The notes beneath the pieces are model-generated. The model did not search any database, had not been told where the DNA came from, and saw nothing but the letters and a program-made list of their open reading frames with translations. Below, piece after piece: positions 47,434-56,621 of a stretch of DNA of 64,000 nt (position 1 is the first letter of the stretch; each line of letters begins with the position of its first letter). Both the position numbers and the translations under genes were made by a program. The DNA is taken from positions 3,386,001-3,450,000 of the forward strand of contig NC_011772.1 in NCBI RefSeq assembly GCF_000021305.1, written 5' to 3'. The DNA comes from Bacillus cereus G9842 (GTDB lineage Bacteria > Bacillota > Bacilli > Bacillales > Bacillaceae_G).

Positions 47434-48410
47434 TTAAATTTTATCCTATATTTTTCCATATTCATTTATGGTACCATTCGAAATGAAATCACAATTACAT
47501 CCTATCATCCGCACTTTACCATTTAGCGATTTAAATTTCACAGGCAGAGTTTTATCTGTCCTCCTTTCGAATATGTTTTTTTCTAGATTCAGCAATTATT
47601 AGACTACGAATTATTCCAAATAAATTGGATACAACATATACTTCATTTTAAAAATAATTATTGGATTTGTTTGGATAAAAATCTAGTTTAGCGCTAATCC
47701 AATCAGATGAAATCCTTACCATAATAAATTAACTAAAACATAAATTCTAAATAGCTGAATAAAATAAATTAGAGAATTACATTGTAACACGTATATACAA
47801 GTTTGTAATATTAAAATTTAAAACTTTACTATATTTCATATGCAATATTACATGTGAAAAGCCCTATTTTTTTTGTTATACTATGCATGTGGATTTTTCA
47901 TTCAAAAATCTACCCAAACGCATATTTATGTATATGCCACCCTAATTGATGAAAGTGAGAAGAATGTTTATCATTTTTCTCACTTTTTTATATTTTAACT
48001 GTTTGGTTGTACAAAAATCTTTAGACATTTTATATTTAAATCTTAATAATCTACACCTGTGAATAGTATTATAAAAATAAACTTACAAAGAGAATTAAAC
48101 TTCTAAATTTAATCTTTGGAATCATTTATTTTCTAAAAAACAATCCCACATCTTTATCAACTCATTTTAGAATATTCAAACAATAATTTTATATACATTA
48201 CCTGCATAAATTATTCTTTTTCTTTTATATAAGACTTACTTTTTTACTTCTGATAAATTATTAAACATTGGATTATTATACACGTCCCCAAAAACATGAG
48301 GTATTTTGTAGAATTTTGTCTATCAATATGTATGTACACCCTTTTGTAGTGGATATAGACTGTGAGGTGTAAGGAGATACCTTACAAAATAATAAAAAGG
48401 AGATTATAGA
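47434..48410 (+). other. 980-bp gene-free region with a candidate small RNA unit
   Basis: No coding sequence supported on either strand. An extended -10 promoter (TGTTATACT at 47874-47882) and a terminator (47952-47990) bracket a ~100-nt segment; see the ncRNA entry. Just before the next gene a short inverted repeat GTAAGG...CCTTAC (48371-48388) may lie in its 5' leader. Confidence 0.45.
47889..47990 (+). ncRNA. Candidate small RNA with own promoter and terminator
   Basis: TGTTATACT is an extended -10; GTGAAA 17 bp before it matches TTGACA at 4 of 6 positions. The predicted ~100-nt RNA has a hairpin (GGATTTTT/AAAAATCT) and ends in AAAGTGAGAA...TTCTCACTTTTTTA. It contains no ORF with a ribosome binding site. 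It resembles no RNA family I know. Confidence 0.35.
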
Positions 48411-48785
48411 ATGAGTAGATTAACAAAATTCTCAAAGTTAGTATTTGCAACTTTAATCGCGGGAAGTAGTTTAAGCACAATTGTTTCGTCACACAGTGTA
48501 CAAGCTGACACCTTAGATCCTAATTACCAAGACACTGTAAAATTTATATCACCTTCTAGTGCTAGGCCAACATTGGAACAAAAAAACACTATTGTTCCAG
48601 ATGCAAAAGTTGTTAAAAACCATTATGTAAAGTACTCTAAAGCACATTTCCAAACTAAAGAAAGTATACCAAAAGAGATTTATTATTCTTCAGAAGGCTT
48701 TAAGGGCTATATACAGGCAAGTACTGTTTGGGATATGGGAGATCATTTCGCAACACTATATTCCGGAACCGTTATTCGATGTTAG
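48411..48785 (+). CDS. Secreted protein of unknown function (124 aa)
   Basis: The protein starts with a signal peptide (KFSKLVFATLIAGSSLSTIVSS, cleavage near VQA-DT). The mature ~90 residues contain KVVKNHYVKYSKAHFQTKESIP, YYSSEGFKGYIQASTVW and end LYSGTVIRC. The Y-SSEGFKGYI pattern is reminiscent of small Bacillus secreted proteins with two beta-strand motifs. I cannot name the family. AAAAAGGAG precedes the ATG, and a terminator follows at 48968. Monocistronic. Confidence 0.78.
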   Translation: MSRLTKFSKLVFATLIAGSSLSTIVSSHSVQADTLDPNYQDTVKFISPSSARPTLEQKNTIVPDAKVVKNHYVKYSKAHFQTKESIPKEIYYSSEGFKGYIQASTVWDMGDHFATLYSGTVIRC

Positions 48786-48967
48786 ACTTTTAATCCATTC
48801 TCTCCTAATGCTTAAAATGATCACTAGCTCACTGCCAATACTGTAATATCTATTGTTCAAAAAATAAACCACAAAATCCTTCGATTTCATGGTTTATCAA
48901 ATATAAAGATAATGCTAAACGAATACTCTAACATTACCTTCCCCAAAGTTAATTATAGAGTATTTTC

Positions 48968-49000
48968 AAAAAAAAGACACTCTTGTAGTGTCTTTTTTTT
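48968..49000. terminator. Bidirectional terminator between convergent genes
   Basis: AAAAAAGACACT, a 5-nt loop and AGTGTCTTTTTTTT serve the secreted protein gene and the membrane protein at 49043. Confidence 0.88.
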
Positions 49001-49042
49001 ATTATTTAAAAAATTACACCTACTAACATCTTATTGTTGAGA

Positions 49043-49378
49043 CTATTCATTTATTTCAATATGATACTTTTTCATCTCGTATATGCAATAGACAATGATA
49101 GCTAAACTCCAGCTGACACCATAATAATCATGTGTGTAGAAGTCATATCCCGCCTTAATACCTTTCTCTATTACAACAAATGTAAATCCTAAAGCCACCC
49201 ATCTGTTAATTTTCATCTTAATAAACGTTAAAGAGATAATTATTAAAAATAAAATATTTGTAAGATGATTTATCATTAGCTCATATTTTTGAATGTATAC
49301 TGCCATCATACAAGCAACGATATTAGTCGCAATGCCAAAGGCAATCATCGCCCCCCAAACCCTGTCCGAAAGTCCCAT
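49043..49378 (-). CDS. Small membrane protein of unknown function (111 aa)
   Basis: This protein has four hydrophobic segments (MIAFGIATNIVACMMAVYI, LTNILFLIIISLTFIKM, ALGFTFVVIEKGIKAGY, WSLAIIVYCIYEM) and charged ends. No recognised family. The start at 49378 has only a poor ribosome binding site (AGGA directly before the ATG); an ATG at codon 11 is possible but not better. It is isolated, with no gene on its 5' side for 1.5 kb. Confidence 0.6.
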   Translation of the reverse strand: MGLSDRVWGAMIAFGIATNIVACMMAVYIQKYELMINHLTNILFLIIISLTFIKMKINRWVALGFTFVVIEKGIKAGYDFYTHDYYGVSWSLAIIVYCIYEMKKYHIEINE

Positions 49379-49756
49379 TCCTGAGTCAGTCCCTTCCTAA
49401 ACAAAAATCCTTTTATTTAATTCGTTCCTTCACCCTATTCAAGGTATGCTAAATTATCCTTGTCTGATGAATATCTATTTATCTTTTCATATAGAGCAAA
49501 CAAAATCTTCACTCATAATTTTTTCTTTATTAGGAAAACTATGTATAAGCCGTTTGAACTAGCGGCTTCACTCTTCTGGTAATGGGGTAGCAATTTATTG
49601 AATTGACTAACTCATTCAACCCACTAGCACCGGCAGGCAACAAAATAGTTGTCTGCCATTTTCATGTATACTTTTTCTAACTTTATTACAAACCAAGCGT
49701 GTGTTGTACTAATTTCAAAAAGGACAGAATGTCATTTTTGAAATTGTAAAAAATAA

Positions 49757-49792
49757 GGTCCTGTCTACTTTTGGTATAGGACTTTTTCTTTT
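49757..49792 (+). terminator. Terminator-like hairpin
   Basis: GGTCCT...TAGGAC arms are followed by TTTTTCTTTT. Confidence 0.6.
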
Positions 49793-49855
49793 CACATATA
49801 CTATTTTTGAACCTGTTTACCAATACGTGTCCTATTGGTATCTTGAATTCCTCCT

Positions 49856-49890
49856 AAAAAGGGCTGCAGATACAAATGCATGCCCTTTTA
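49856..49890 (+). terminator. Terminator-like hairpin
   Basis: AAAAAGGGC.GCA and TGC..GCCCTTTTA form an interrupted stem with A and T flanks. Confidence 0.6.
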
Positions 49891-50040
49891 TTTACATTGC
49901 TACTCTATATTCGATAAAATAATTAAAAACTCAAATATAATATTACATATTTTTCTATTTAGAATTATATTAAGATTTACTTCATAGTCGAATTATGGTT
50001 TCGTGTATAATTCAGCAATATGTAAACTGTTTACCTAAAG

Positions 50041-50071
50041 AAAAGGCACCCAAAAGTGCCTTTTCTTCTTT
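50041..50071 (+). terminator. Terminator-like hairpin
   Basis: AAAAGGCAC, a 6-nt loop and GTGCCTTTTCTTCTTTT. Confidence 0.75.
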
Positions 50072-50333
50072 TAATCTAAAAAACATTTTTCCTTTTCAGT
50101 AAGATCCAATTATCCCTCTAATCTAAACCTCATATTTAATCACGGTACTCAAGAGTTTCCATCTATTTCAATATGCCTTATAGTTTAATTTCAAATCAAA
50201 TTTCCAGCAATATATTTGCTTTCTTACAGATTGCTGTCTTTTTCTTAATTCTGTCAAAATCCTCATGTAGCTATACAAAGAATATATGCTATTATGATTT
50301 TGAGAAACTATGCGTTCCCTTAACCCTGTATTT

Positions 50334-50365
50334 GACCCTGTATTCATTACAGGGTCTTTGTTTAT
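50334..50365 (+). terminator. Terminator-like hairpin
   Basis: GACCCTGTA, a 5-nt loop and TACAGGGTC then TTTGTTTATTTT. A second copy of ACCCTGTA just upstream (50323-50330) could pair instead. Confidence 0.7.
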
Positions 50366-50716
50366 TTTATTTACTTTTAGTTAATACACACCCAATTTCA
50401 GTTAAAATTGTTTAAATGTTAATTAATTTTTAAAATAATATATCTATAAGCTCTTTTAGTAAATAAAATATAATATTAGACATATATAACCAACTTGTGG
50501 CCATTATTAGTTTTCTAAATATGCACTTCATTAACACTATACAAATAGTGCTAACTATCTTAATTGAATATTAGTAATAGTAAGTATAAACATTATCAAT
50601 TTACTATATATTACATTTATGTAAAAATAGATGTATGTTAAGCTTATTCAAAATCTTTCCCCTAATAAAGATTTGAAGTAGCATTTCATGATTCTCCTTA
50701 CTGTTAATATGCCTTG

Positions 50717-50747
50717 AAAAAGAACCCTATAGGGTTCTTTTTCTTTT
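50717..50747. terminator. Terminator-like palindrome
   Basis: AAAAAGAACCCTATAGGGTTC continues into TTTTTCTTTT. Confidence 0.7.
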
Positions 50748-50917
50748 CATTATAACCTCAGTAAGTGCTTATTTAACATGCAAAAAGGCCCGCTAATTAT
50801 TTGCAGCCCTTTTACACGTTAATATACACTTGTATTACATACTTAACAATTTATTGTATTAGGTATTTATACAAACTAAACATGCTATTATCATTTAGAT
50901 ATATAACACTTCAAAGT

Positions 50918-51466
50918 TTAGAAGTATACAATAACAAATCTTTCCCAGCTTCCAGCTACATAACTAGTAGCTGTTAATTCTCTACCACCATTTGCTGATA
51001 TATATCTACCATTACTTAGTGCTTGTAATACATATATCCTATTGTCTCCACCATTATATAAGATAAACTTTTCCCATGCACCAATTGATGTACGATCTGC
51101 TACTACTCTACCATTTGGCTCAAACGAAACATACTTCCCATTACTTTTAGCTTTTAAAGCGTACGTATATAATTCCCCAGTCGAAATTAATTCAAATTTC
51201 TCCCATTCATTAACTGCATTACGATTTGCTATTATATTTCCCGAAGGCTCAGCCGAAACATATTGTAAATTTGCTGCCTGTATAGCAACTGTCCAACTTC
51301 CATTAAATAAATTCACGCCTTTTAGTGAACCTGCTTTTGATAGATTGGCTGCCGATACATCATTCGATGGTGTAATCATCACTATCATTAAAACCATCGA
51401 CAACACCATTAAAACTAACCTTTTTGAGATTGTATTACCACTTGCACGTGTTATGAACCTTTTCAT
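50918..51466 (-). CDS. Secreted beta-trefoil (fascin-like) protein
   Basis: The 182-residue protein has a signal peptide (LVLMVLSMVLMIVMITPSND, cleavage near VSA-AN) and then three repeats of about 40 residues. Each has an ALQAANLQYVSAEPSG or SNGKYVSFEPNGRVVADR core and a WEKFELI/WEKFILY/WERFVIV end, giving one beta-trefoil like those of fascin or ricin-B lectins. Such domains bind carbohydrates or proteins outside the cell. ATG at 51466 has GGGAGG 7 nt upstream; the longer frame to 51508 runs through it. No catalytic domain is attached, so a lectin or adhesin role is likely. Confidence 0.82.
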   Translation of the reverse strand: MKRFITRASGNTISKRLVLMVLSMVLMIVMITPSNDVSAANLSKAGSLKGVNLFNGSWTVAIQAANLQYVSAEPSGNIIANRNAVNEWEKFELISTGELYTYALKAKSNGKYVSFEPNGRVVADRTSIGAWEKFILYNGGDNRIYVLQALSNGRYISANGGRELTATSYVAGSWERFVIVYF

Positions 51467-51730
51467 TCCCATTCCTCCCTTAATATACATAGAACTCATA
51501 TATATCATACCAAATATGTAAAATCTTGTAACACTTGAGAGGATTTATCAACAAATACCTTACTATTCTGTTTCTTTTTTCTCAAATCTATAGCAATTAA
51601 ACATGTATCAATTCTCAAGCACATTTTTTAAATTATTTTCCCCCTGATAAAAAAACGTAGAATTTTTTGGAAACGAAAGTATATACAAAAGAGAGAGTAT
51701 TTTCATTTCACCTTTCTTTAAATAAAAGCC

Positions 51731-51765
51731 AAATAGCCGTTCATAATGAACGACTATTTGCATCC
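51731..51765 (-). terminator. Terminator of the M60 protease gene
   Basis: AAATAGNCGTTCAT-type arms (two mismatches) are followed on the minus strand by GGCTTTTATTT, ~30 bp after the stop. Confidence 0.65.
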
Positions 51766-51791
51766 AACTAATACTTAGAATGTTTTTCATG

Positions 51792-53999
51792 TTAATCTAT
51801 TTTGTTTAATCCCGTTGAAGTAACTTGATAGGTTCTTTTTTTGCCCATATATTCTTGTTTATTATTCTCAAGATTAATAAGTGTAGCGCGTGTTTTTTCC
51901 TTTACTGCTTCCCCTTCTATATGGGTAAACTCAATGTAATCTCCCACTTTTACGGGCACGGTTTGGCTTTCAGCAGTTTGTTGTCTATTCCCTACTATTT
52001 CCTTATTGTACACAACACCACCATTTGAATTCTTTACTGTAATACTTGCATACGTATTATTAAAGTAAGAATGTGGTACGCCTGCTTCTAAATTCACCTG
52101 CATTTTCTCTGTTGTCCTATTATAATCTACTTTTGCGATTTCTCTATCACTATATCCTTTTAAAGACCACCCAAAATGATTTCCATCTAAAACCGTTGTT
52201 TCTGGCATTTTTTCTACTTTCTTCAAGCCTTCTTTTGTAACTTCGTACATGCCTTTTTTTCCAAAACTTTCTTGTTTACTGTTACCTACATTTATTAAAG
52301 TAGCTCTATGCACACCTTCTAGATGTGTCAGCTCAACATAATCCCCTATTTTAACTGGAACTTTTTGCGATTCAGCATTTTGTTGTTTGTTCCCATAAAT
52401 ATCTTTATTGTATACTACTTTTCCTGATGCATTTTGTACTTTAATACTCGCATATGTTTCATTAAAATAATGATGTGGTACGCCTGCTTTTAAATCAATT
52501 TGCATCTCTTCTGTCGACTTATTAAAATTGACTTTTGCAAACTCGAAATCACTAATTCCTTTTAGTGACCATGCAAACTGGTTTCCTTCTAAAATATCAT
52601 TTTCATTAGGCATATCTGGTTTAATTGGATTAGAATCCGTACTCTTCCAAATCTCTGCTGTTAAAATTGGATATCCTAATGCAGCTACTTTTTGAATAGT
52701 ATCGTTATTTGGACGTAATCCCCACTTCTCAAAGAAAGGAATCAAATTTTGTTTGGCTACTTTTGATGCTGAAATCATAAATAATTGTTTTTTATTTTCA
52801 TCAGTTTGTGGAAGTTCACTTGAAGGCATGTCTCTATACAATTGATGCAATTTAGGATAGAAATCCTCTCCATATGCTAGCTGTAGTTGCCAAAGCATAA
52901 CAAGCTTAACAAAAACATCACTAACTTCGTCATAATTTTTATTAGGTTGTTCTAAGTATTGAAATGCCTTAGTATAAGCACCCTCTTGTTGCAATCTAAA
53001 AGGTTGATTAGATGTAAATGCTTTTTCTACAGAAAGGCTGTATATATTATTTTGTACTTCTGTCATATTATAAAATTTCCAAGGTGATTGCTGTCTCAAA
53101 TGCCCTGCCTCATGCCATGGACCCCAACCATCTTTTATAAATTTATTAATATCTAATACATATTGAATTGCATCTCCTACATATGCAGTTCGATAAGAAG
53201 TCGCATACATATAATAATCGGGAGAATGATTTTCTTCTACGTAATGAACATAATGTTTATCTACTTGTTCTTCAGATAATCCAGCTACTTTGTCTTGAAT
53301 TCGAGTAGCTTCATCCATCTTTTTTAAGAGTTGTACAGGATCTGTATTAGAACCCAACAAATATTTCTTAATACGTGCAGGACTGGCCGTAATTAATACA
53401 CGTTCTCCTTTTAACTCCACTGCATGTGCATTTGGATATTGGTCCAGCATGTTAATTAAATCTTGTTTCGTATGCTTTCCTAGTTCAAAGAAAGGCGTAG
53501 TCGTTCCGCCTGTTGTAATTGTTGTTCGAATGGTACCACCTTGTTGTTTATTATAAAAATAAATCATCCCCCCATTTGGAGATTGGATTGTGTTTATACC
53601 TGGTTTTAATGTAAATGATTTTATCTTAGAATCTTCTCTCCAAGAAGCATCATATGAATACGTTCCAATATATACCTGAATATCTTGATTACCTTCTACA
53701 TTAATCGTTATTTGTTCATTTGGTTTTGCATATAAACCAGTTGGTTCATATGGACTAAATGCCATACTTTTTCTTTCCTGTTGTTTTATTAGCTCAACAT
53801 CCCCTTTTCCTGGGACTGTAAATGTTCTATTTTCTGATTTAACTGATTTTTCACTTTGCAGTGATGTCGATAAATTTTTTTGCTGCTCCTTTTGCTCCGC
53901 AAAGACATCTGATGAAGAAATCATTCCAGTCGCAAGCATAGTTACTGTAGCAGTAGCTGCAAGTATTTTTCTAGTTTTATATTTTGAATTATTCCCCAT
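51792..53999 (-). CDS. Secreted M60-family (enhancin-like) metalloprotease
   Basis: The 735-residue preprotein has a signal peptide (ending about DVFA-EQK), an N-terminal beta-sandwich (about 80-170, YEPTGLYAKPNEQITINVEG), an M60 catalytic region with the zinc motif HEAGH (His296-Glu297-His300, GWGPWHEAGHLRQQSPW), and two C-terminal repeats of ~120 residues (from about 485 and 604: LEGNQFAWSLKGISD and LDGNHFGWSLKGYSD) of the carbohydrate/mucin-binding type. M60 enzymes degrade mucin glycoproteins; the B. thuringiensis enhancin-like Bel weakens the insect peritrophic matrix. GAAGGAG precedes the ATG. Identity with Bel itself is likely but not certain. Direct repeats upstream may regulate it. 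Confidence 0.9.
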   Translation of the reverse strand: MGNNSKYKTRKILAATATVTMLATGMISSSDVFAEQKEQQKNLSTSLQSEKSVKSENRTFTVPGKGDVELIKQQERKSMAFSPYEPTGLYAKPNEQITINVEGNQDIQVYIGTYSYDASWREDSKIKSFTLKPGINTIQSPNGGMIYFYNKQQGGTIRTTITTGGTTTPFFELGKHTKQDLINMLDQYPNAHAVELKGERVLITASPARIKKYLLGSNTDPVQLLKKMDEATRIQDKVAGLSEEQVDKHYVHYVEENHSPDYYMYATSYRTAYVGDAIQYVLDINKFIKDGWGPWHEAGHLRQQSPWKFYNMTEVQNNIYSLSVEKAFTSNQPFRLQQEGAYTKAFQYLEQPNKNYDEVSDVFVKLVMLWQLQLAYGEDFYPKLHQLYRDMPSSELPQTDENKKQLFMISASKVAKQNLIPFFEKWGLRPNNDTIQKVAALGYPILTAEIWKSTDSNPIKPDMPNENDILEGNQFAWSLKGISDFEFAKVNFNKSTEEMQIDLKAGVPHHYFNETYASIKVQNASGKVVYNKDIYGNKQQNAESQKVPVKIGDYVELTHLEGVHRATLINVGNSKQESFGKKGMYEVTKEGLKKVEKMPETTVLDGNHFGWSLKGYSDREIAKVDYNRTTEKMQVNLEAGVPHSYFNNTYASITVKNSNGGVVYNKEIVGNRQQTAESQTVPVKVGDYIEFTHIEGEAVKEKTRATLINLENNKQEYMGKKRTYQVTSTGLNKID

Positions 54000-54397
54000 A
54001 TTATCTCCTTCATTTTTCCTTAGTACTCTTAAGGATTTTTTGTTTTCTTCTTCATGTTTTTACAATCTAAACTATTCATACTATTTAAGTTGTATCTATT
54101 ACTCTATATTTTTTCATAAACATCTCCTTTTCTTTATTTATTATTGTATATAAATGTTATTTGATGACACATTAAATAACAACTTTACGATAAACTCATC
54201 GATAACAGCTTATTATGTTTTGATTCTGTATTCTAAACTTCCATCCGATTGGAGAAATATATCCAATTGGAGAAATCAGTAAATAATTTTCAACATTTAA
54301 GGGTTGGAATCTCACAAAAAATTCATAAAAATTTTTCAGTTTAAAGGTCAATTCAATTGCAACTATATTTGTTTAAACTTCCACCTTTTTTGAAAAA
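54000..54397 (-). other. Upstream region of the M60 gene
   Basis: 400 bp without coding sequence. It contains two 16-bp direct repeats (54243-54276) listed separately. No PlcR box was found. Confidence 0.5.
54243..54276. repeat. Two near-identical 16-bp direct repeats, 18-bp period
   Basis: ATCCGATTGGAGAAAT (54243-54258) and ATCCAATTGGAGAAAT (54261-54276) differ at one base. The second contains the palindrome CCAATTGG. They lie ~250 bp before the M60 start and could bind a regulator. Confidence 0.7.
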
Positions 54398-54428
54398 AAG
54401 CATCTAATTCTACTTGAATTAGATGCTT
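54398..54428 (-). terminator. Terminator of the GH5 gene
   Basis: A 13-bp stem (AAGCATCTAATTC, 5-nt loop), followed on the minus strand by seven T residues, 30 bp after the stop. Confidence 0.92.
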
Positions 54429-54458
54429 ACATTTAGTCCTTAGGAAAAATATTCTAAA

Positions 54459-55691
54459 CTATTTATGTGGTTGTAAATCTTTTTTTATTACTTCCCAGAG
54501 TGAATTATCTTGAGGCACCGGTTTACCCTCTTCATCCCATTTTATTTTTCCTGTTCCCAATTCATAATTCATCCCTGTCCATGTGTCTTCACGGAATGCA
54601 TAGAATGATTTATGCCAACCTTTTTGGTTGAAGATAGAAATAAGATCTTGCATGTATTGGGTAGCTCCCGGAACAGTACGGTTAATTCCAAACTCCTCTG
54701 CAATAATTCGATTAGATGATACATGATTTTTCTTAGACCATTGTTGGATTGGCTTCAAAAATTTCTCTAATCCCTGCTTATTCCACATTACAGGTTTCTC
54801 TAAGTCTCCTACTTTTACTAATCCTGGATATTGATATTCTTTATTTTTCTTTTCACCTTGACTCGTTAATTCATATGGTTCATACATATGAAATGCGTAA
54901 AGCGTTTTTTTATCCTTTACTGGTTTTAAATATTTAAAAGCCCATGGAGTAGCATATAAACCTGAATCTAAAATAATTGGTGTTTCTTGGTCTACTTCAC
55001 GAATGGAATTGATTACTTTTTGATACAATCTGTTTAAATCCGCTGTCGTTCCCTTCACTTTTGCATACCATTTCTCGTAATCTTCTGTCCAAAAATCATT
55101 ATATCTATTATTTTTAGCTGTTTCTGGATGTGGTTCATTTATAATATTATAACCCACCACCGCAGGATAATCTTTTAATTCCAGAGCAAGGTCCTTCCAA
55201 AATTGACTTGCTTGTTCTTGATACCTCTCTTCTTCCCATATTCTGTCGTCATTCTTGTTATTATTAAATTGGCGCCATCGATCACCAGGTAAAGATAACA
55301 TTGTAAGAACAACTTTCATTCCTTGTGATTGTGCGGCATCTAAATCCGCCTTTAATTTTTCTAAATCCTCCTTTACTAATCCCTGATAGTTATCTGCATT
55401 ACCTATCAGAAAATCCTTTCCAGAAGTATCTGGTTTATCCTCAAATAGAAAATCTTTATCTTTTGCCCATTTATCAGGTGCTAAACGTACATATTCAATA
55501 TTAGCTTCTTTTGCACTTTTATAGTTTTCAGGTAATGACGTACTATTCATGAAATTAGTACCCTTTCTTTTCGAATCCCAAAAACTAATTTTCGAATCGC
55601 CCTTGTGGTATGTATCAGCTCTTACATTCATTTCCTGTACTCCAAAACTCATCATGCCTAATAACGCAACAATTGGCAAAATTTTTTTCAC
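54459..55691 (-). CDS. Secreted glycoside hydrolase family 5 enzyme (endoglucanase-like)
   Basis: The 410-residue preprotein has a signal peptide (KKILPIVALLGMMSFG, cleavage near VRA-DT) and a GH5 barrel: GTNFMNS near the N-terminus, IEYVRLAPDKW, VVLTMLSLPGDRW, the acid/base Glu186 in YNIINEPHP, YAFHMYEPYELT, and the nucleophile region IIAEEFGINR (Glu332/333). GH5 covers cellulases, mannanases and other beta-glycanases; the substrate is not fixed by sequence. The GTG at 55691 was chosen since GAAGGA is 7 nt upstream and the signal peptide starts there; the frame extends 26 codons further up without a good site. Single gene with its own terminator. Confidence 0.88.
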   Translation of the reverse strand: MKKILPIVALLGMMSFGVQEMNVRADTYHKGDSKISFWDSKRKGTNFMNSTSLPENYKSAKEANIEYVRLAPDKWAKDKDFLFEDKPDTSGKDFLIGNADNYQGLVKEDLEKLKADLDAAQSQGMKVVLTMLSLPGDRWRQFNNNKNDDRIWEEERYQEQASQFWKDLALELKDYPAVVGYNIINEPHPETAKNNRYNDFWTEDYEKWYAKVKGTTADLNRLYQKVINSIREVDQETPIILDSGLYATPWAFKYLKPVKDKKTLYAFHMYEPYELTSQGEKKNKEYQYPGLVKVGDLEKPVMWNKQGLEKFLKPIQQWSKKNHVSSNRIIAEEFGINRTVPGATQYMQDLISIFNQKGWHKSFYAFREDTWTGMNYELGTGKIKWDEEGKPVPQDNSLWEVIKKDLQPHK

Positions 55692-55853
55692 AACTTTTCC
55701 TTCTTTCTCTTTATATTTAACACACATAACATACCTTTGTTTTGTTACAGGAATATGGCAAATTTCCATAAAAGCCTTTTTAGTTTATAAGATCGCAGCG
55801 TATTCATAAAAATGAATGAGATAATTAGAACATTGCTTCATTTTCAAAGAAAC

Positions 55854-55885
55854 AAAAAAGGAATCCTTTACGGATTCCTTTTTGC
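55854..55885. terminator. Terminator-like hairpin upstream of the GH5 gene
   Basis: AAAAAAGGAATCC, a 5-nt loop and GGATTCCTTTTT. No intact gene ends at it; it may belong to the decayed rap transcript. Confidence 0.75.
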
Positions 55886-56133
55886 AATTCACTCTTTTTC
55901 AAATGGTACATTTTGCACCTACTTTTAGTATACCTTATAATTCCCATAAAATAAATAAGATTAACTGAAATTCACTTCAAATTGTGATAGAAAACATAAT
56001 TAAGAAGCGCAGATAACTAAATATTATCCCTTTTATTAAATAAAAAAGATTAAATAATTCCCCCTCCAAACTAGGACCCCTTTACACTTTTTACAAATAT
56101 TGCTATAATTAGATAAACCAAAGCATTACCCCA

Positions 56134-56171
56134 TTAACAAAGGGACTCCATAATTGGAGTCCCTTTGTTAA
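56134..56171. terminator. Terminator at the rap relic
   Basis: TTAACAAAGGGACTCC and its reverse complement, 6-nt loop, ~28 bp beyond the relic's old stop codon. Confidence 0.85.
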
Positions 56172-56198
56172 TTAGCTATTAAAAATGATAGCATGTGA

Positions 56199-56485
56199 TT
56201 ATTGTATAATTTCTTCCTTTTTTAGATCTGCATATTCTTCTACGAAATCCCATAAACCTTGCTTTTCGAAGTAAGAAATACTTTTTTCACTTCTTCTAAG
56301 AGTTTAATTGCTTCATCTTCATTAAGAGAACGTAAAATATTGAAATGATATACATACTCTTCATTTCCTAATTCCATACAAACTGCTAATCCTTTTTCAA
56401 ATTGCTTTAAGAATATACAAGCTGGCTCTAATTCTTTTTCACAAGAAGCAACTTTCACCTCATATCCCATTAACCCAAAATACAA
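56199..56485 (-). pseudogene. Relic of a third rap gene
   Basis: The frame from 56485 reads GYEVKVASCEKELEPACIFLKQFE, which aligns with GYEVKTAFCNSLLGGCCIYLKQYE of the Rap at 43984. It then jumps straight to KGLAVCMELGNEEYVYHFNILRSLNEDEAIKLLEEV, matching KGLQICRKIHNEEYTHHFSILKRLNEN ~85 residues further on in the intact protein. A frameshift follows near 56285, after which SISYFEKQGLWDFVEEYADL continues the C-terminus to a TAA at 56199-56201. The N-terminal half is gone. No phr was seen after it. Confidence 0.85.
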
Positions 56486-56542
56486 GGAATATAGATACTT
56501 ATTTTACTTTCAAAGGCTGAAACCTTGCTGCATAACTCCTGA

Positions 56543-56599
56543 AAATAAAGTGAAAAGAGGTTCCAATCCATATGGATAGAACCTCTTTTCACTTTATTT
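56543..56599 (-). terminator. Strong terminator of the GGDEF-EAL gene
   Basis: A 21-bp stem (outer AAATAAAGTGAAAAG, inner AGGTTC) with a 15-nt loop; the T-rich arm suits the minus strand. Confidence 0.9.
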
Positions 56600-56621
56600 C
56601 ATACATATACTGATTTTTCAT

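Larger units (their letters stand above)
49379..50917. other. 1.5-kb gene-free region packed with terminator-like hairpins
   Basis: I see no coding sequence with a start signal on either strand. At least seven stem-loops occur: 49547-49568, 49632-49657, 49757-49792, 49856-49890, 50041-50071, 50334-50365 and 50717-50747. Five have T-rich tails on the plus strand. The frame at 50173-50415 runs across one of them and was rejected. Confidence 0.55.

Noticed and set aside
50173..50415. 80-codon frame in the hairpin-rich desert
   Set aside because: No ribosome site and it reads through a terminator hairpin.
51608..51790. 60-codon minus-strand frame after the M60 gene
   Set aside because: It overlaps the M60 terminator hairpin and shows no conserved motif.
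24776..56000. PlcR boxes (TATGnAnnnnTnCATA) before the secreted enzyme genes
   Set aside because: I checked the upstream regions of the PI-PLC, LPMO, M60, GH5 and unknown secreted protein genes by eye; near matches failed in the second half-site.
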